Shown here: one piece after another, positions 45,364 to 57,267 of the stretch
Layout of the letters: every line of letters begins with the position of its first letter
Numbering within the stretch: position 1 is the first letter of the stretch
From: Dasypus novemcinctus
Lineage: Eukaryota > Chordata > Mammalia > Cingulata > Dasypodidae
Direction: 5' to 3'
DNA: 64,000 nucleotides
Assembly: GCF_030445035.2 (NCBI RefSeq)
Contig: NC_080673.1
Coordinates: forward strand, 195,298,216 to 195,362,215
Program-made: the position numbers and the translations under genes
Notes under the pieces: generated by a model
Seen by the model: the letters and a program-made list of their open reading frames with translations, nothing else
Database searches by the model: none
What the model was told of the DNA's origin: nothing

Positions 45364-48050
45364 ATTAAAAAGGCATCCAAATTGGAAAGGAAGAAGTAAA
45401 AATTTCACTACATGCAGATGATATGATCCTATATATAGAAAGCCCTGAGAAATCTACAGCAAAGCTTCTTGAGTTGATAAATGAGTTCAGTAAAGTGGTA
45501 GTGTACAAGATCAACATGCAAAAATCAATAGCATTCTGTACACAAATAATTAGCAACCTGAGAAGGAAATTGAGAAGAAAAATCCATCTACAATAGCAAT
45601 TAAAATTTAAAAAATCATGGAATAAACTTACATAAACCTGTTAAGGACTTGTACTCAGAAAATTACACAACGTTGTTAAAGGAAATCAAAGAAGACCTAA
45701 ATAAATGGGAGAATATTCCATGTTCATGGATTGGAAGACTGAACATCATTAAGGTGTCTGTTCTACCCAAATTGATTTACAGATTTAAAGCAATCCCAAT
45801 AAAAGGTACAACAATATTTTGTACTGAATTGGAAAAGCTAATTATGAATTTGTTTGGAATAGCAAGGGACCCCCAAATAGCCAAAAACATGTTGGGAAAA
45901 AAAAACAAAAACAAATTGGAGGCATCATGTCCCTGACTTTAAAAAATAATACAAAGCTATTATGGTCAAAAGTGCATGGTATTAGCACAAGGATAAGCAT
46001 ATTGACCAATGAAATAGAATTAACAGTTCTGATATAGATTCTGATATTCAACTGGATATTCAACAGGCCACCAAGTCCATGTAATGGGGACAGAATGGCC
46101 TCTTTGGCATATGGTGCTTGGATAAATGAATATCCATATCCAAAAGAATGAGAGAGGAGCACCATCTCACACCCTATATAAATAGTAACTCATGATGGAT
46201 CAAAGACCTAAATATAAGCTCCTAGAAGATAATGTATAGAAGCATCTATGAGATCTTGTAGTATGAAATAGATAAATGGGACCTCCTCAAAATTTAAAAC
46301 TTTTGCAGTAAAAAGAAGTTTGTCAAAAAGTGAAAAGGCAACCTACTCAATTGAAGAAAATATTTGGTAAACATTTATCCAATTAGGGCCTAATATCCAG
46401 CATATATAACGAAAGGCTACATCTTGAAAATAAAAAGGCAAACAACCCATTTTAAAAATGTGCAAAAGGTTTGAATAGACACTTCAAAGAAGAAATACAA
46501 ATGGCTAAAAAAGCACATGAAGTGATGCTCAACATCACTAACTATTAGGAAAATGCAAATCAAAACTACAATGAGATATCATCTTACACCTATTAGACTG
46601 ATGGCTATTTAAAAAAAACTGAATACTACAAGTGTTGAGGAGGATGTGGAGGAAAGCAAATGTTCATCCACTGCTGGTGGGAATGTAGAATGATGCAGTC
46701 ATCATGGAGGACAATTTGACAGTTTCACAAGAAGCTAACTATAGAACTGTCATATGATCCAACAATCCCACTTCTATGTATACACCCAGAGGAATTGAAA
46801 GCACAGACATGAAGAGATGTATGCACACTAATGTTCATAGCAGCATTATTCACCATTGCCAAAAGTTGGAGACAGCCCAAGTGTCCATCAAGAGAAGAAT
46901 GGATAAACAAATTGTGGTATATAAATACAATGGAGTATTACTCAGCTGTAAGGAGGGATGTCATATTAACACATGGAACAACATGGATGAATCTTGAAGA
47001 CCTGATGTTGAATGAAGTAAGTAAGTCACCAATAGTAAATATTTCATGACGTTACTGATATGACTTTGGCTTATTGAGCAGACTCACAGAGCTAGGGTGT
47101 GGAGGATAGGCTATCAAGAGACAGAAAGGGAGTAGAGGGTGGTGAGCTGATGCTCAATATGGGCAAAATCTATGAGAAGGTGGAAAGTGATGGTTGGGCA
47201 GTGGATGGGGGTGATGGTGCAGTGATGTGATTGGGCTCAAGGGTACAGGAATGTTAAGGGGAGCAGGGTGGGTACTCGATTTGAACTATCCATGGAACTG
47301 GGGGTGGGTTAGAGGAAGGAGTATGTGAACTCAGGATTTGCAGGTCTGTGGTTGAAACTACAATAGTGGGGATGTTCTTTTGGCAAAATGACAAGGGAGA
47401 ACTACCAGTGCAGGGCATTGGAGGTGTGATGATATGCAGGATAGGGCACACCTGGGGCATGCCCCTATGAAATATGAAAGTGTTCAACTTGTCATAGTAT
47501 GTTATCTCAGTGGGCGGAAGCCCACACAAGGATATATTAAACAAGGATATATTAAACTCCCATCTGGGGAATCCTGCTCTGTTCTCAATTAGAGGGGCAA
47601 GAATCGCTCAAGAACATAGGCAGTGCCTAATAAAAGAAAACAGCCCAATACGTCAAGCCCTCCATATTATTTCATGTAACTGTAGACCTTATTCTTCAGA
47701 AATTGAAATTTAGTGGCTACCATAGATTCCAAAGGGATGGGAATGGAAGAATAGAGTAGACGGAATGTTGAGCATTTTCAGGGCATTAGAATGATGAATA
47801 CATGTCATTTTAAATTTTGTCAAAATCTATAAAAGTGCACAGGCAAAACATAAACCATAATGTAAAGAATTGTCCATAGTTAATAACAATGATTCAATAT
47901 TTTTACATCAAATGTACCATACACATATACAATGTTATTAACGGGGAAGTGTGGGAGAATAGGAGGGGTTTGGGTATGTGGGAATCTCCAATATTTTATA
48001 TGTGACTTTTCTGTAACTGAAAGCTTCTTTGAAGATAGAGCAAAAAAAAA
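45364..48050 (+). mobile_element. 5'-truncated L1 (ORF2 C-terminal half plus 3' UTR)
   Basis: Begins inside the reverse-transcriptase core ('[14 protein letters not shown]') with the catalytic FADD box reading HADD (45411-45422), then '[18 protein letters not shown]' (about 45738-45790) and the C-terminal coding end near 47045 ('WYINTMEYYSAVRRDVILTH'). Frameshifts and stops separate these. The ~1-kb 3' UTR after it has 'cacctggggcatgccc', 'gtgggcggaagcccacacaa' and 'aagaatcgctcaagaacatagg', features shared with 48236-49975. The tail near 48035-48055 is A-rich. No clean duplication was found. Confidence 0.8.
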
Positions 48051-48235
48051 AATAAGACAGTGGGGGAACATAGGGAAGAAATTATCATTGTTCATAAAAA
48101 ATAACAGATCCTACAGTGATGAAAGATACAACGAAAAAAATTTTATTTTATTTTTTATTTTTGTATTTTATTTGTTATTTTTAATTATTTTCCTTTTTTT
48201 TTTTACTGTATTTTAGGGCAAGTTTTGGATCACAG
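48051..48235. other. A/T-rich junction between two L1 3' regions
   Basis: It includes long T and A runs (about 48135-48205). No coding or regulatory feature is supported. Confidence 0.5.
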
Positions 48236-49975
48236 AAAAGTCACATCTGTGGTAGAAGAGAGTGGCTGGTGTGGGGAGATAATGATAGGGGGAAGTGTGG
48301 GGAGGGGTGCACCTGAGGTATGCCTCAAGCATATGAATATGTTCAAATGGTCATAGGTCATTGTCTTGGTGGGTGGAGACCCACACAATAACTGAAAGAA
48401 TATTGAATTCCCATACTGGGAAGTCCTGCTACATTCTCTAATACAGCAGCAAGAATCCCTCAAGTACATGGGCACTCCCTACCAAAGGAGGACAGACCAT
48501 TACACCGGGACCTTGATAGTGATGTTTGTACTTATGAGCCTTGTCTACTGAAATAGAAACTAGGCCTAGTATTATATATTGCCTAAGAGTTACCTCCTGA
48601 AAGCCTCCTTGTGGTCTCTTTCAAAACCATTCTCAGCATATAAACATATTACCTTCCCCCCAGTAGGGGACATGACTCCCAGGGATAACCTTCCCTGCCA
48701 CTAAGGGATTATTACCAACCACTGACCAGCAGTGATTCTGGAAAAATACCTTTGACAAAAAGGGTGAAATATTAAATAAAAATTAGTTTTTATGCCTAAG
48801 AGTTTCAAAGTGAGTTGGGAGGTCATTCCATAGGTTATGCTGATGCACATCTCAGGAGGATCTCGTTGACTGCCATGGTGAACATTACCTCAAACAGCAG
48901 GGCTCCTGAAGGCCCTAGAGCCATCTAGACACTATACACAGGGCAAGAAATCTCAGGAATTTGGTTCCTCATTTCTTTCTGGGCTCAGCTGCTCTGTTCG
49001 CTTCACAAGGTCAGTTGTAGACTATCAGACTCATCTCTCTTCCCTGGGTCTCTGCCATGTCTAATGAGCTCTCTTCCTCTGTGTTCTTTTTCTCTGTGTT
49101 CTTACTTCCATCTGAGAGTCTCTTTTTTCTGCCAACCCAGGAAGCAGGGACTCAACCCTGCATTCCCTAATGTTGTGGTTGATTCAAAGCTCTAATCTTG
49201 ATTTATTCAAGCAAACATAAAATCTTTGAATTTAAATCAATCAAAGGGTATCATGCCCAGAAAAACAGAACAGTTTACAAACATAATCAATATCTCTTTT
49301 TGGAATTCATGAATAATATAAAACTGCCACACCTACTGACCAGTTCATTTGGCTCACCTAGGACAATTAACAAAAGGGTGATGATTGATAATGCCCATCC
49401 CAGGAAGTGGAGAGTGTCTGCAACTGCAAGCAATGTAATTCCACCCATCTGCTCCATGGGATCTAAGCCTTCTCTTAATCAGAGACAGAGTGGGCATTAC
49501 CATTCCAAAATCCCTAAGATTGAGGATTGAACAGACTGAAGGGGGAAAACAGCTTAAGACTAAAGTAGACTTACTATTATTATTGCAATGGAAGACCATG
49601 TATCACTGATATAAAGGCAGTGGCCACCAGAGCTTCTGAGGGGATGGAGAGGGAAGAATAGGTGCAACATGGTAACATTTTTGGGACATTGGAATTGTTC
49701 TGCATGTCATTGCAATGACAGATGCAGGCCACTATATATTTTGTCAAAACTTATAAATTTGTGTTGGGAAAAGTGTACACTATAATATAAATTATAGTCC
49801 TTGGTTAATACAATGCTTCAGTAAGTGTTCATCAGTTTTAACAAATGTATCACACTAATCAAAGATGTTAATGTGGGAGAGTGTGGTGGGGAAAGGGGTT
49901 GGAGTATATGGGAATCCCTTATATTTCTTATGCAACATTTATGTAATCTGACACTTCACTGAACATTTTTTAAAA
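48236..49975 (+). mobile_element. Second L1 3' UTR, split by a partial LTR
   Basis: Aligns with the 3' UTR at 47100-48050 ('gtgcacctgaggtatgcc', 'gtgggtggagacccacacaa', 'caagaatccctcaagtacatggg') and with 50921-52314 ('tgcctaagagttacctcctga', 'ttccccccagtaggggacatgac', 'tgccactaagggat'). It ends 'gggaatcccttatatttctta...cacttcactgaac' with a short A-rich tail. The partial LTR at 48973-49331 interrupts it. Confidence 0.75.
48973..49331 (-). mobile_element. Truncated LTR of the ~600-bp family, inverted
   Basis: Plus-strand order 'gggctcagctgctctgttcgc', 'gtagactatcagac', 'ggaagcagggactcaaccc', 'aatcaaagggtatcatgcccag' and 'aatataaaactgccaca' is the inverted 5' two thirds of the family. The 3' third of the LTR (the 'gactaataca' end) is missing. 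Confidence 0.75.
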
Positions 49976-49989
49976 ATTAAAAAAAAATG

Positions 49990-50587
49990 TAAATATACAT
50001 TTTTCAATTTGGTAAACATTTTGGCAGTTTCTTACAAAGCCAAACAATGTATAACCTTACCATATAGCAGTCATGCTCCTAGATATTTCTCCAATTCATT
50101 TGCATTCTTATGTCCATGCAAAAATGTCCATACAAATGTTTATAGCAGCTTTTTTATAATTGCCCAAAATTATAGGCAACCAAGATGTCCTTCTTGTAGC
50201 TGAATGGTTAATATTCTGTGGTACATCTATAAAATGGAAAATTCAGTAATAAAAAGAAATGAGCTATTAAATCATGAAAAGACATGGAAGAATCTCTAAT
50301 ACATATTACTAAGTGAAAGAGGCCTGTCTGAAAAGGCTATGTGCTGTATGACTCCAATTATATAATATTCTGGAAAAGGCAAACTGTAGAGACAACAGAA
50401 AGTTCAGCAGTTGTCAGGAGTTGTGTGGAAGGGAAGACTTGTATATGCAATATACAGGGTATTTTTAAGATTTCAAAACTATCCTGTATGGTGCTTTGAT
50501 GGTGGATACACAGCATTATACACTTATCAAAATCTGTAATACTTTACAGCATGCAGTGAACCTTAATGTGTACACATTTTTTAAAAA
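49990..50587 (+). mobile_element. Old L1M ORF2 end and 3' UTR fragment
   Basis: 'aagccaaacaatgtataaccttaccatatagcagtcatgctcctagatatt' and 'tgtttatagcagctttttt...aaccaagatgtccttcttgtagctgaatgg' are the C-terminal L1 coding segment; 'agtgaaagaggcctgtctgaaaaggc' and 'gtgaaccttaatgtgtaca' give the L1M-type end. It is highly diverged. Confidence 0.7.
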
Positions 50588-50903
50588 TCACTTAGAAGTT
50601 TGGGGAAACTAGAAAGGAATGCAAAGTGATCCTAAGAAGAAAAGAGAATTTAACTTTATTACAAATGTATGAAATAATTTCATAGAATGTGGTGGGGTGA
50701 AAAGGTAGTTTTACAAATGAGTGGAGTCTGTAAGACTTAAGACTAAAGGATCTGTACATAAGCAGTGTGTTCTAGCTGATAGTTATTTCCCATGGAAGTA
50801 TGGCTTAACAATTCTGATATGTACACTGGAATGGACCAATTAAGTTAATGGATGGCAGGTGGTAGGAGCCAATTTTCTCCTTTTTAAAGTGGGAGAAGTC
50901 TAA
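50588..50903. other. No gene seen
   Basis: AT-rich host sequence that received the L1 3' insertion at 50921. Confidence 0.4.
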
Positions 50904-50920
50904 AATAATCTATATGGTAA
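50904..50920 (+). repeat. 5' target-site duplication of the 1.4-kb L1 3' insertion
   Basis: 'aataatctatatggtaa' (17 bp), identical at 52315-52331. Confidence 0.95.
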
Positions 50921-52314
50921 AGGAAGGAATGAGGGTCCAACAGTGAGCCCCTGATACTAATGACTATGCTTGTGAGCCTATACAACTGAAATAAGAACAA
51001 GGCCTAGAGCAGCACTGTGCCTAAGAGTTCCCTCCTGACAGTCTCTGTGTTACTCAAATGTGGCCAGTCTCAAAGCCAAACTCAGCATGTAAATGCAATG
51101 CATTCCCCCCAGCGTGGGACATGACACCCGGGGATGAGCCTTCCTGGCACCGAGGGATCACTACCAAGTACCAGCTGATGATGTAACTAGAAAATGACCT
51201 TGAATAAAAGGTTCAACATGGACCAGCAGCATATCCCTGTCTACATATAATAACAGGAGTTAAAAATGCTTTTTGACCTAAATTTAAGGGGGAAATTGAA
51301 AAGACAAATGAGTTTATATGGCTATGAGTCTCTAAAAAAGAGTCTGGAGGTTGTCAGAAGGATTGCCCTTATGCACACCTGAGCCGATTCTCAGAGACAG
51401 ATAAAGTAGATACAACCCCAGGTATTGGTTCTTTTGAGGGCTAAAGAGACCCACAGGTTTTATGGTCATGGCAGATGGAGTTCACTGCCATGTCAGTTGG
51501 CCCTTCTCTGGAATTGGTGTTTCTGTGTGATGGAACTGGACTCAGATGTGATCTCTTTCCACAAGCCTTTCCTGCTACTTTACTGGAATTGTAGTTGGTG
51601 CTGGGGTTTAAGATATATCTAGGGGATCTGAATCTCTGGACTGATAATATGAGAGCCAGGCCCTGAGCCTCAACAGACTTCAGCTCCTACACTCTGGTTT
51701 ATTGGACTCACTTCACTCAGCTAATATGGAGCTGAAGAAGGTCAACCACCACACCATGGAGCCTAGAGTGCCTACAACTGAAAGCAGGAGGATTGCATGC
51801 AGTATACATGTGGAATCTAAGCCCCCTCTTGACATAGATGTGGAGTGGACACAACCAAGCCAAGGTCCACAGGAAAGAGGAATACAGTAAGGATTAGAGT
51901 GGACTTAATGATAGTCTATTCATGAACAATTGTGGTTAGTAATCGAGAAAATGTGGCATTGGTGTGGAAAAAGTGGTCATGGTGGCTGCTGGGTGCAGGG
52001 AATGGGAGGAGAAGATGAGATGTAGAGGCATTTTTGGGACTTGGTGTTGTCCTAGGTAGTGCTGCAGGGACAATTACTAGACATTGTAGATCCTCCCATG
52101 GCCCACTGGATGGAATGTGGGAGACTATGGGCTATGATGTGGACCATTGACCATGAGGTGCAGCGATGCCCAGAGATGGACTCTCCAAATGCAATGGATG
52201 TGTCATGATGATGGGGGAGAGTGTTGCTGTGGGGGGAGTGGTGGGGTGGGGGCGGTGGGGGTGAATGGACCTCATATTTTTTGAATGTAATATTTTTTAA
52301 AAAATGAATAAAAT
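50921..52314 (+). mobile_element. 5'-truncated L1 insertion, 3' UTR only (1,394 bp)
   Basis: The perfect 17-bp duplications define exactly 1,394 bp. The content has no ORF2 sequence: it begins 'aggaaggaatgagggtccaac', passes 'ttccccccagcgtgggacatgac', a 'gccccctcttgacatag' segment shared with 3327-3812, and a G-tract block (52231-52261, four runs of at least four G). It ends 'gacctcatattttttgaatgtaatatt' with an A-rich tail. So the 3' UTR of this L1 subfamily is at least 1.4 kb long. Assignment to L1 rests on resemblance to 48236-49975, which resembles the tail of the L1 at 45364. Confidence 0.85.
52231..52261 (+). promoter_or_regulatory. G-quadruplex-type G tracts in an L1 3' UTR
   Basis: Runs of six, four, five and five G separated by one to six bases fit the G-quadruplex pattern. 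The same place in the related copy (3687-3717) is also G-rich, so the feature is part of the element rather than local drift. Confidence 0.6.
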
Positions 52315-52331
52315 AATAATCTATATGGTAA
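52315..52331 (+). repeat. 3' target-site duplication of the 1.4-kb L1 3' insertion
   Basis: Exact copy of 50904-50920. Confidence 0.95.
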
Positions 52332-53065
52332 TAGATTAGGAGTTGGAGATATAAGTATATATTAATGTTTAGTTTCATACAAATTCAGATGGTTACATGT
52401 AGAAACAAACACATATGCACATGCACAGGTTAGTGCACACATGGATTTCCTTGTTTTGTTGGCTGAGTGAGCCTAGAAGTAAAAAACATCTCAATAACAA
52501 TGAGCATACCTAGCTCCTAGATCTTGGTTTCTAATACCAATCTCCAACAAAAAGAACCAGTGTTCCTTGATAAATGAATCTTAAGTTTGTGGGAGGAAAT
52601 AAACAACATAAGCCTGAAGTAACTTGTGTATTAAAAAAGAAGGAAGCACCCCAAAATGAAAGAAAAACACTGTTTCAGTAGGTCAAAGGGACACAGGAGC
52701 CAAACAAAAAAGCTTCCAACAACCCTTGTGCAAAAAATAAATACAATAGTGTTGGAATATAATCTTAAGTATAAAATAAGTATCCATGAGTCCATACTCA
52801 TATGAAAAAGTGATAGAATACAATTAAAAATGCAAAGATGCATATGTCATGTGCAGAAGAATTTTAAATAATTTATGTAGATATTCCACCCTCAAGAACA
52901 TGGAGCATAACTCCACTTAATTTCCCCTTCCTTAAGTTTGGGCTACACGTAGAAACTTCTTTCCAAGGAGTCGAGTATAGAAAGAGGGAAAAAGTAACTT
53001 TACAGGTGAGAAAAATGACAAACACTATGTCAGCCATGTAATCAAGGTTAACATCAACTGTGATA

Positions 53066-53072
53066 TCATATT
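53066..53072 (+). repeat. 5' target-site duplication of a SINE
   Basis: 'tcatatt', recurring at 53565-53571. Confidence 0.6.
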
Positions 53073-53564
53073 GGAAAACGGCTGTGGCTCAAGCAACTGG
53101 ACTTCCATCTACCATATAGGAGGTCCAGTGTTCAATACCCAGGGCCTCCTGGTGAGGGCAAGCTGGCCCACGCAGCAAACTAGCCGGCGCAGAGTACAAA
53201 CCCACACTGGAATGCCCCCCTGCGCAGGAGTGCCCCTCTGCGTGGGAATGCCACCCAGCGCAATAAAGCTGCCCTGCACAGGAGTGTCGGCCAACACTGA
53301 GAGCTGGCACAGCAAGATGACACAACAAGAGACACAGAGGAGAGAAAATAAGAAGACATAGTAGAACAGGGCGTTGAGGTGGTGCAAGGGAGTAATCACC
53401 TCTCTCTTACTCCGGAAGGTTCCAGGATCAGTTCCCGGTACTGCCTAATGAAAATACAAGCAGACACAGAAGAACATACAGTGAATGGATGCAGAGAGCA
53501 GACAACAGGGGGAACAGGGGTTGAGGAGAGAAATAAATAAAATAAAAAGAATAAAACAGTAGTC
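53073..53564 (+). mobile_element. Dimeric DAS-type SINE (about 492 bp) inside L1M
   Basis: The left head 'ggaaaacggctgtggctcaa' carries 'accatataggaggtcc' and 'gggcctcctgg'; its GC-rich body has 'ggagtgcccctctgcgtggg' units. A second head at about 53370-53445 ('ggcgttgaggtggtgcaagg', B-box-like 'aggatcagttcccgg') is followed by 'gagagcagacaacagg' and an (AAAT)n tail. The layout matches 31556-32044. Confidence 0.85.
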
Positions 53565-54062
53565 TCATATTAATAGGATGTACCTTTGATAAGTTGTGAT
53601 GAAAATGTTACTTTACTTCTATGGTCTTTATCCCAAAATACATAACCCTAGTCTAATTATCAGAAAAACATCAAGCAAATTCCAAATGAGGAACTTTTCA
53701 TGAAGTATCTGACCATTACTCATCAAAACAAGGAAATTCTGAGAAATTTTCACAGCCAAAAGGAGCCTAAGAAGGCATGATGTTATCATTACTAAATGTT
53801 TGTGGTATCCTGGATGGGATCCTGGAACTGAAACATGATATTGGGTAAAAGCTTAGGGAATCTGAATAAAGTATAGACCTTAATGGTGATATGTCAATAT
53901 TGATTCATTAATTGAAACAATGTACATTCTGATGGAAGATGTCAATAATGAGAAAATAATGGTGTAATAATGGAGTACATGGGAACTCTCTGTACTACCT
54001 TCAAAATTTTTCTGCAAACCTAAAACTGCTCTAAGGTTAAATATCATTACTTAAAAGTGAAG

Positions 54063-54270
54063 TACACATAGACATTTGCTACGGGAATTCATTGCCAGTA
54101 GACCTCCACTGTAAGAAATATTTAAAAGAAATTCTCCAGACATTAGGAAACATGATATAGTTAACAACATCAATCTAAGAAATGAAAAATGTCAGAAACC
54201 AGTTAAGTGAAGATGAAATATTTTTGGTCAGAACCATAGGGATGGGAAGGCTCAAATGGATGAGAACAAG
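54063..54270 (+). mobile_element. Old L1M/HAL1-type ORF1-end fragment
   Basis: 'ggaattcattgccagtagacctccactgtaagaaatatttaaaagaaattctccag' corresponds to the coding end of an old L1 ORF1 (compare 'ctgcagggaatactaaaggg' at 38076 in the full-length L1). It is only about 200 bp long. Confidence 0.55.
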
Positions 54271-54574
54271 CAACAAGCCAGCACATCTACACCCATGAGT
54301 GGTCCCTGAGTAGCTTTGCTCTAAGTCTCTGGGACTCACTTTTGCAACACATTTTACCTTTTCTTAACTCTAACTGGTACCCAGCACCTGGAAATAACCA
54401 TGGAATTAAAGCCTCACAAATAAAACTAACCACCTTACCCAAATAACTTCTATATAAATCAAAATTATTACCATCTTCAAGCAACCCTGATATTTTTTTA
54501 CAGGCTGAGCATTTCTTGTCCTTTAACTCTTCTTCAGTGCAGTAGCTACATATGGTGTAGAACACATTTACTTT

Positions 54575-54720
54575 GATTCTGGGCTGATCTGAATTTGAAT
54601 ATGAGCTCCATCATTTCCAACCTCATTATCTTTGACAAGTTATTTAAGCCCACTCAGTCTCGATCATCTAGAGCTGTGAAATGGGTCCTGATGCTATTAT
54701 AACAGTATTTCCCCAAGCCA
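54575..54720 (+). mobile_element. MIR SINE
   Basis: 'gattctgggctgatctgaatttgaatatgagctcc' then 'catttcc...attatctttgacaagttatttaagcccactcagtc' and 'gagctgtgaaatgggtcctg' follow the MIR core order. Confidence 0.7.
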
Positions 54721-57255
54721 GTGTTTCATAGGAGAATAATCAGCCATAGTTTTCAATGAAAAAAAAATCGGTCTTAAATCAGATTTGGGAAATAGTTCTG
54801 AATGGTGCATACTATATACCCTCCTAAAGATTTTTAACATCTTACAGTACAGAAGCCTGTATTATGTTACTTACAATTAATTCCAACTTATTTGTATACA
54901 CAACATACATTTTCTTTTTTACTTTTTATTTCTTTTTGAAACAAGAATTTTTTTCAAATGTAAATTCATTCATGTGTCAGGTTGCCTAAATTAATATGTG
55001 AAGCCAGCAGATAAATTCAACAGAGGATTATAGAGACTGTTGTTAACCCTGGAGCACATACCACTTCTAGTGATATCCAAATTTTGCTACTATTATAATA
55101 AAACCCTGTGCCCAACCAATACACATGCTGGTCATGTTACATTACTATGTATTAACATCTAATGGTCTTCCTCAGAGTGCATCCTGGGAAAGTTTGCTAG
55201 AGGTAGCATATGCAATTCACCTGGCACAGAGGAGGCACAGAGGAAACACTGTCCTGACAACTATGGCTATTTGACATCATATTTTCTCTTCTCAACTTCC
55301 TGGTCAATAATCACTGAGTATATACCTAGTTGTGCCAATCCCCCCGCCAACTGTGCAATTTAAAATGTATGCCTTGGGCAGAAACAAAACTCAAACATCC
55401 TTCCAAGAAGCACTAACATAATAGACACCATGATGTAAAGAGTTCTTGGATGACCTTCTGTCTAAACTGAAAAAATTCCTCTCCCATTTTTTTTTTCAGG
55501 TGCCTGTCCTGTATTTCTTTATCAGTCTTTAGTTTCTGAGAGCAAAAGTAAAATGAAAATATCCTTAAGAGAGGAAAATAATTGGCAAACTCATTGATAT
55601 ACTTCCTTTCATAAGAGCCCAATTTTATAAAGGGAAAGGGGTAGAAAATGCCTTCCAGGTGCATGGAAAGTGTCATGAGAGTGGTAGAGAGCATGAAAGG
55701 CAGAGGCTGAAGGCTGCAAGGATGAGCTCTATCCCTTTTACAATTTTCTATACATTTATGGATTTCTTCTGTCTTTCTTAAAGCTATTGATGATTTGGGA
55801 ATAGGAAATCAGCTACAGAACCTCTTTGAACAATCTCTGCAAGGATTTTTTTTTCTGCTTCTTTGAACAGCAAGCTAATTTAACAGGAACTTGCACTCCC
55901 TGGGACAAAAGGATGAGGCACAGGACAGGCAGGGTAGGACCTGGTGAATCATTGGATACGTTCTTCTGTTACTGTTAAATCCTTCCAACGAGACAACAAT
56001 GATGATGCTTGCTTTTCCACAGGAACATTTCTTTTTCTCCTTATATCAAGCTGTAGTTTTGAAAAGGAGAGAAAGGGATGAACTAGGTCCTGATTAATTA
56101 GCACAAATGCTCTAAAATGCCAATGACACCTCCCCCCAGTTCTCTAACTGCTCCTGTATTTATTTTATTCCCCACAGCCATCCCTTGTTCTGGAAAAACT
56201 AACAACGCTTAGAATCCTGTATGTTTGCACCCCACAGAGAGCTTTGGGATAAACAAATTATATCAAAGGTTGAATTTGCACAGAAAGGAGGGAAGGAAAA
56301 TGAAAGTCTTCTAAGAGTAGGAGCACTATCACCACTGTGCGTGTTGTTTTTCATGTGTGGTACAGTATCCCTGTTTGACTTCCTTCTTTTTTGCATGAAA
56401 GGCCATCCACCAGTCCCTGAATGTCACTATGTCTACAGTATGCTATGTGGACAGAGTCAAGGACCTTCTCTTTCAGGAATCCTCCACTGAATTTCTCAAT
56501 CTATAGTATGGTGTGGTACAGTATGAAATATGGCTTCATACCATAGTATGGTATGAAGAAGATGGTTTCTCACAGGTCACACTGATCTCATTCTGTCCAG
56601 TGGTCCAAGAAAAGTTTCTGCCAAAGTCTCAAGGCATTGACTCCCTGCAGCTCAAATTGGTATTCGGCAAGGTCTAATTGATATGACTCTTGAAGAGTCT
56701 CTACTTCTATGGATCTGACCTACTAATTGTTTGCAAAATGGAAATCGGCAGAGAGGATCATCATTCCCAATGATCCATTTGTAGCTTCCTGCATTGTTTT
56801 CCCTCTTATACATTTTCTTGCAATTTTTTGCCACTCACACCATCCAGGTTCTTTCACAAGATCAACTCATTGAAATTGCCCTTGTTCCTAGAAAGTAAGT
56901 TTCAGTGAGATGATGCTCCTACCTGAGTCATGCTCTGCTGGAAAATGGGGCAGCCAAGTCTGTATAAAAGACTCTTAAATCCCAGCCCACATTCTTCCCA
57001 TTAGAACAAGACTGCCCTGTCTCTCCTATTTATTGCTGGTCACCTAATATAGAGCTCAGGCCTTTTTTTTCTGGAGTCAGAGAATACTCACATGACAAGA
57101 TGGAAAGAGGGAAAACTGGTAATTGATTTGAAGCTTCCCAGATAACTCTGGTATATTGGGTTCATATGGTTTTCAGTACAGGAGCCCTCTCTTTTCCTCA
57201 GTGCCTTATATGTGTCCCCTTAGAATTTTCTGGAAGAAAAAAAAAACTGTTCAAA
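54721..57255. other. No gene seen; one 25-bp perfect hairpin
   Basis: Mostly unclassified single-copy-looking sequence. No coding frame over ~95 codons has recognisable domains. A perfect inverted repeat with 12-bp arms lies at 56534-56558 (separate entry). Confidence 0.4.
56534..56558 (+). repeat. Perfect 12-bp-arm hairpin
   Basis: Arms 'cttcataccata' (56534-56545) and 'tatggtatgaag' (56547-56558) are exact reverse complements around a single G. The immediate neighbourhood (56495-56530) has further 'atagtatggtgtgg' and 'cagtatgaaatatgg' variants of the same words, so the hairpin probably grew from local duplication. It has no terminator-like role in this eukaryotic context. Confidence 0.8.
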
Positions 57256-57256
57256 A

Positions 57257-57267
57257 AACAAGGGAAT
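57257..57267 (+). repeat. 5' target-site duplication of a SINE
   Basis: 'aacaagggaat', recurring at 57696-57706. Confidence 0.8.

Larger units (their letters stand above)
52332..54060 (+). mobile_element. L1MC-like 3' UTR, split by a SINE
   Basis: The distinctive L1M 3' order is clear in the second half: 'catcaagcaaattccaaatgag', 'aagtatctgaccattactcatcaaaa', 'ttttcacagccaaaaggagcctaag', 'gtggtatcctggatgggatcctgg', 'gaatctgaataaagtatagacctta' and 'gggaactctctgtactacctt...cctaaaactgctctaa'. The part before 53073 ('gaaaaagtgatagaatac...') fits upstream L1M 3' UTR but is weaker. The upstream edge is approximate. Confidence 0.75.

Noticed and set aside
54287-54565. A 92-codon minus-strand open frame with a cysteine-rich start (C-S-Y-C, K-C-S-A-C-K)
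   Set aside because: No start context, splice signals, conservation evidence or recognisable domain; the length is within chance for a 64-kb window.
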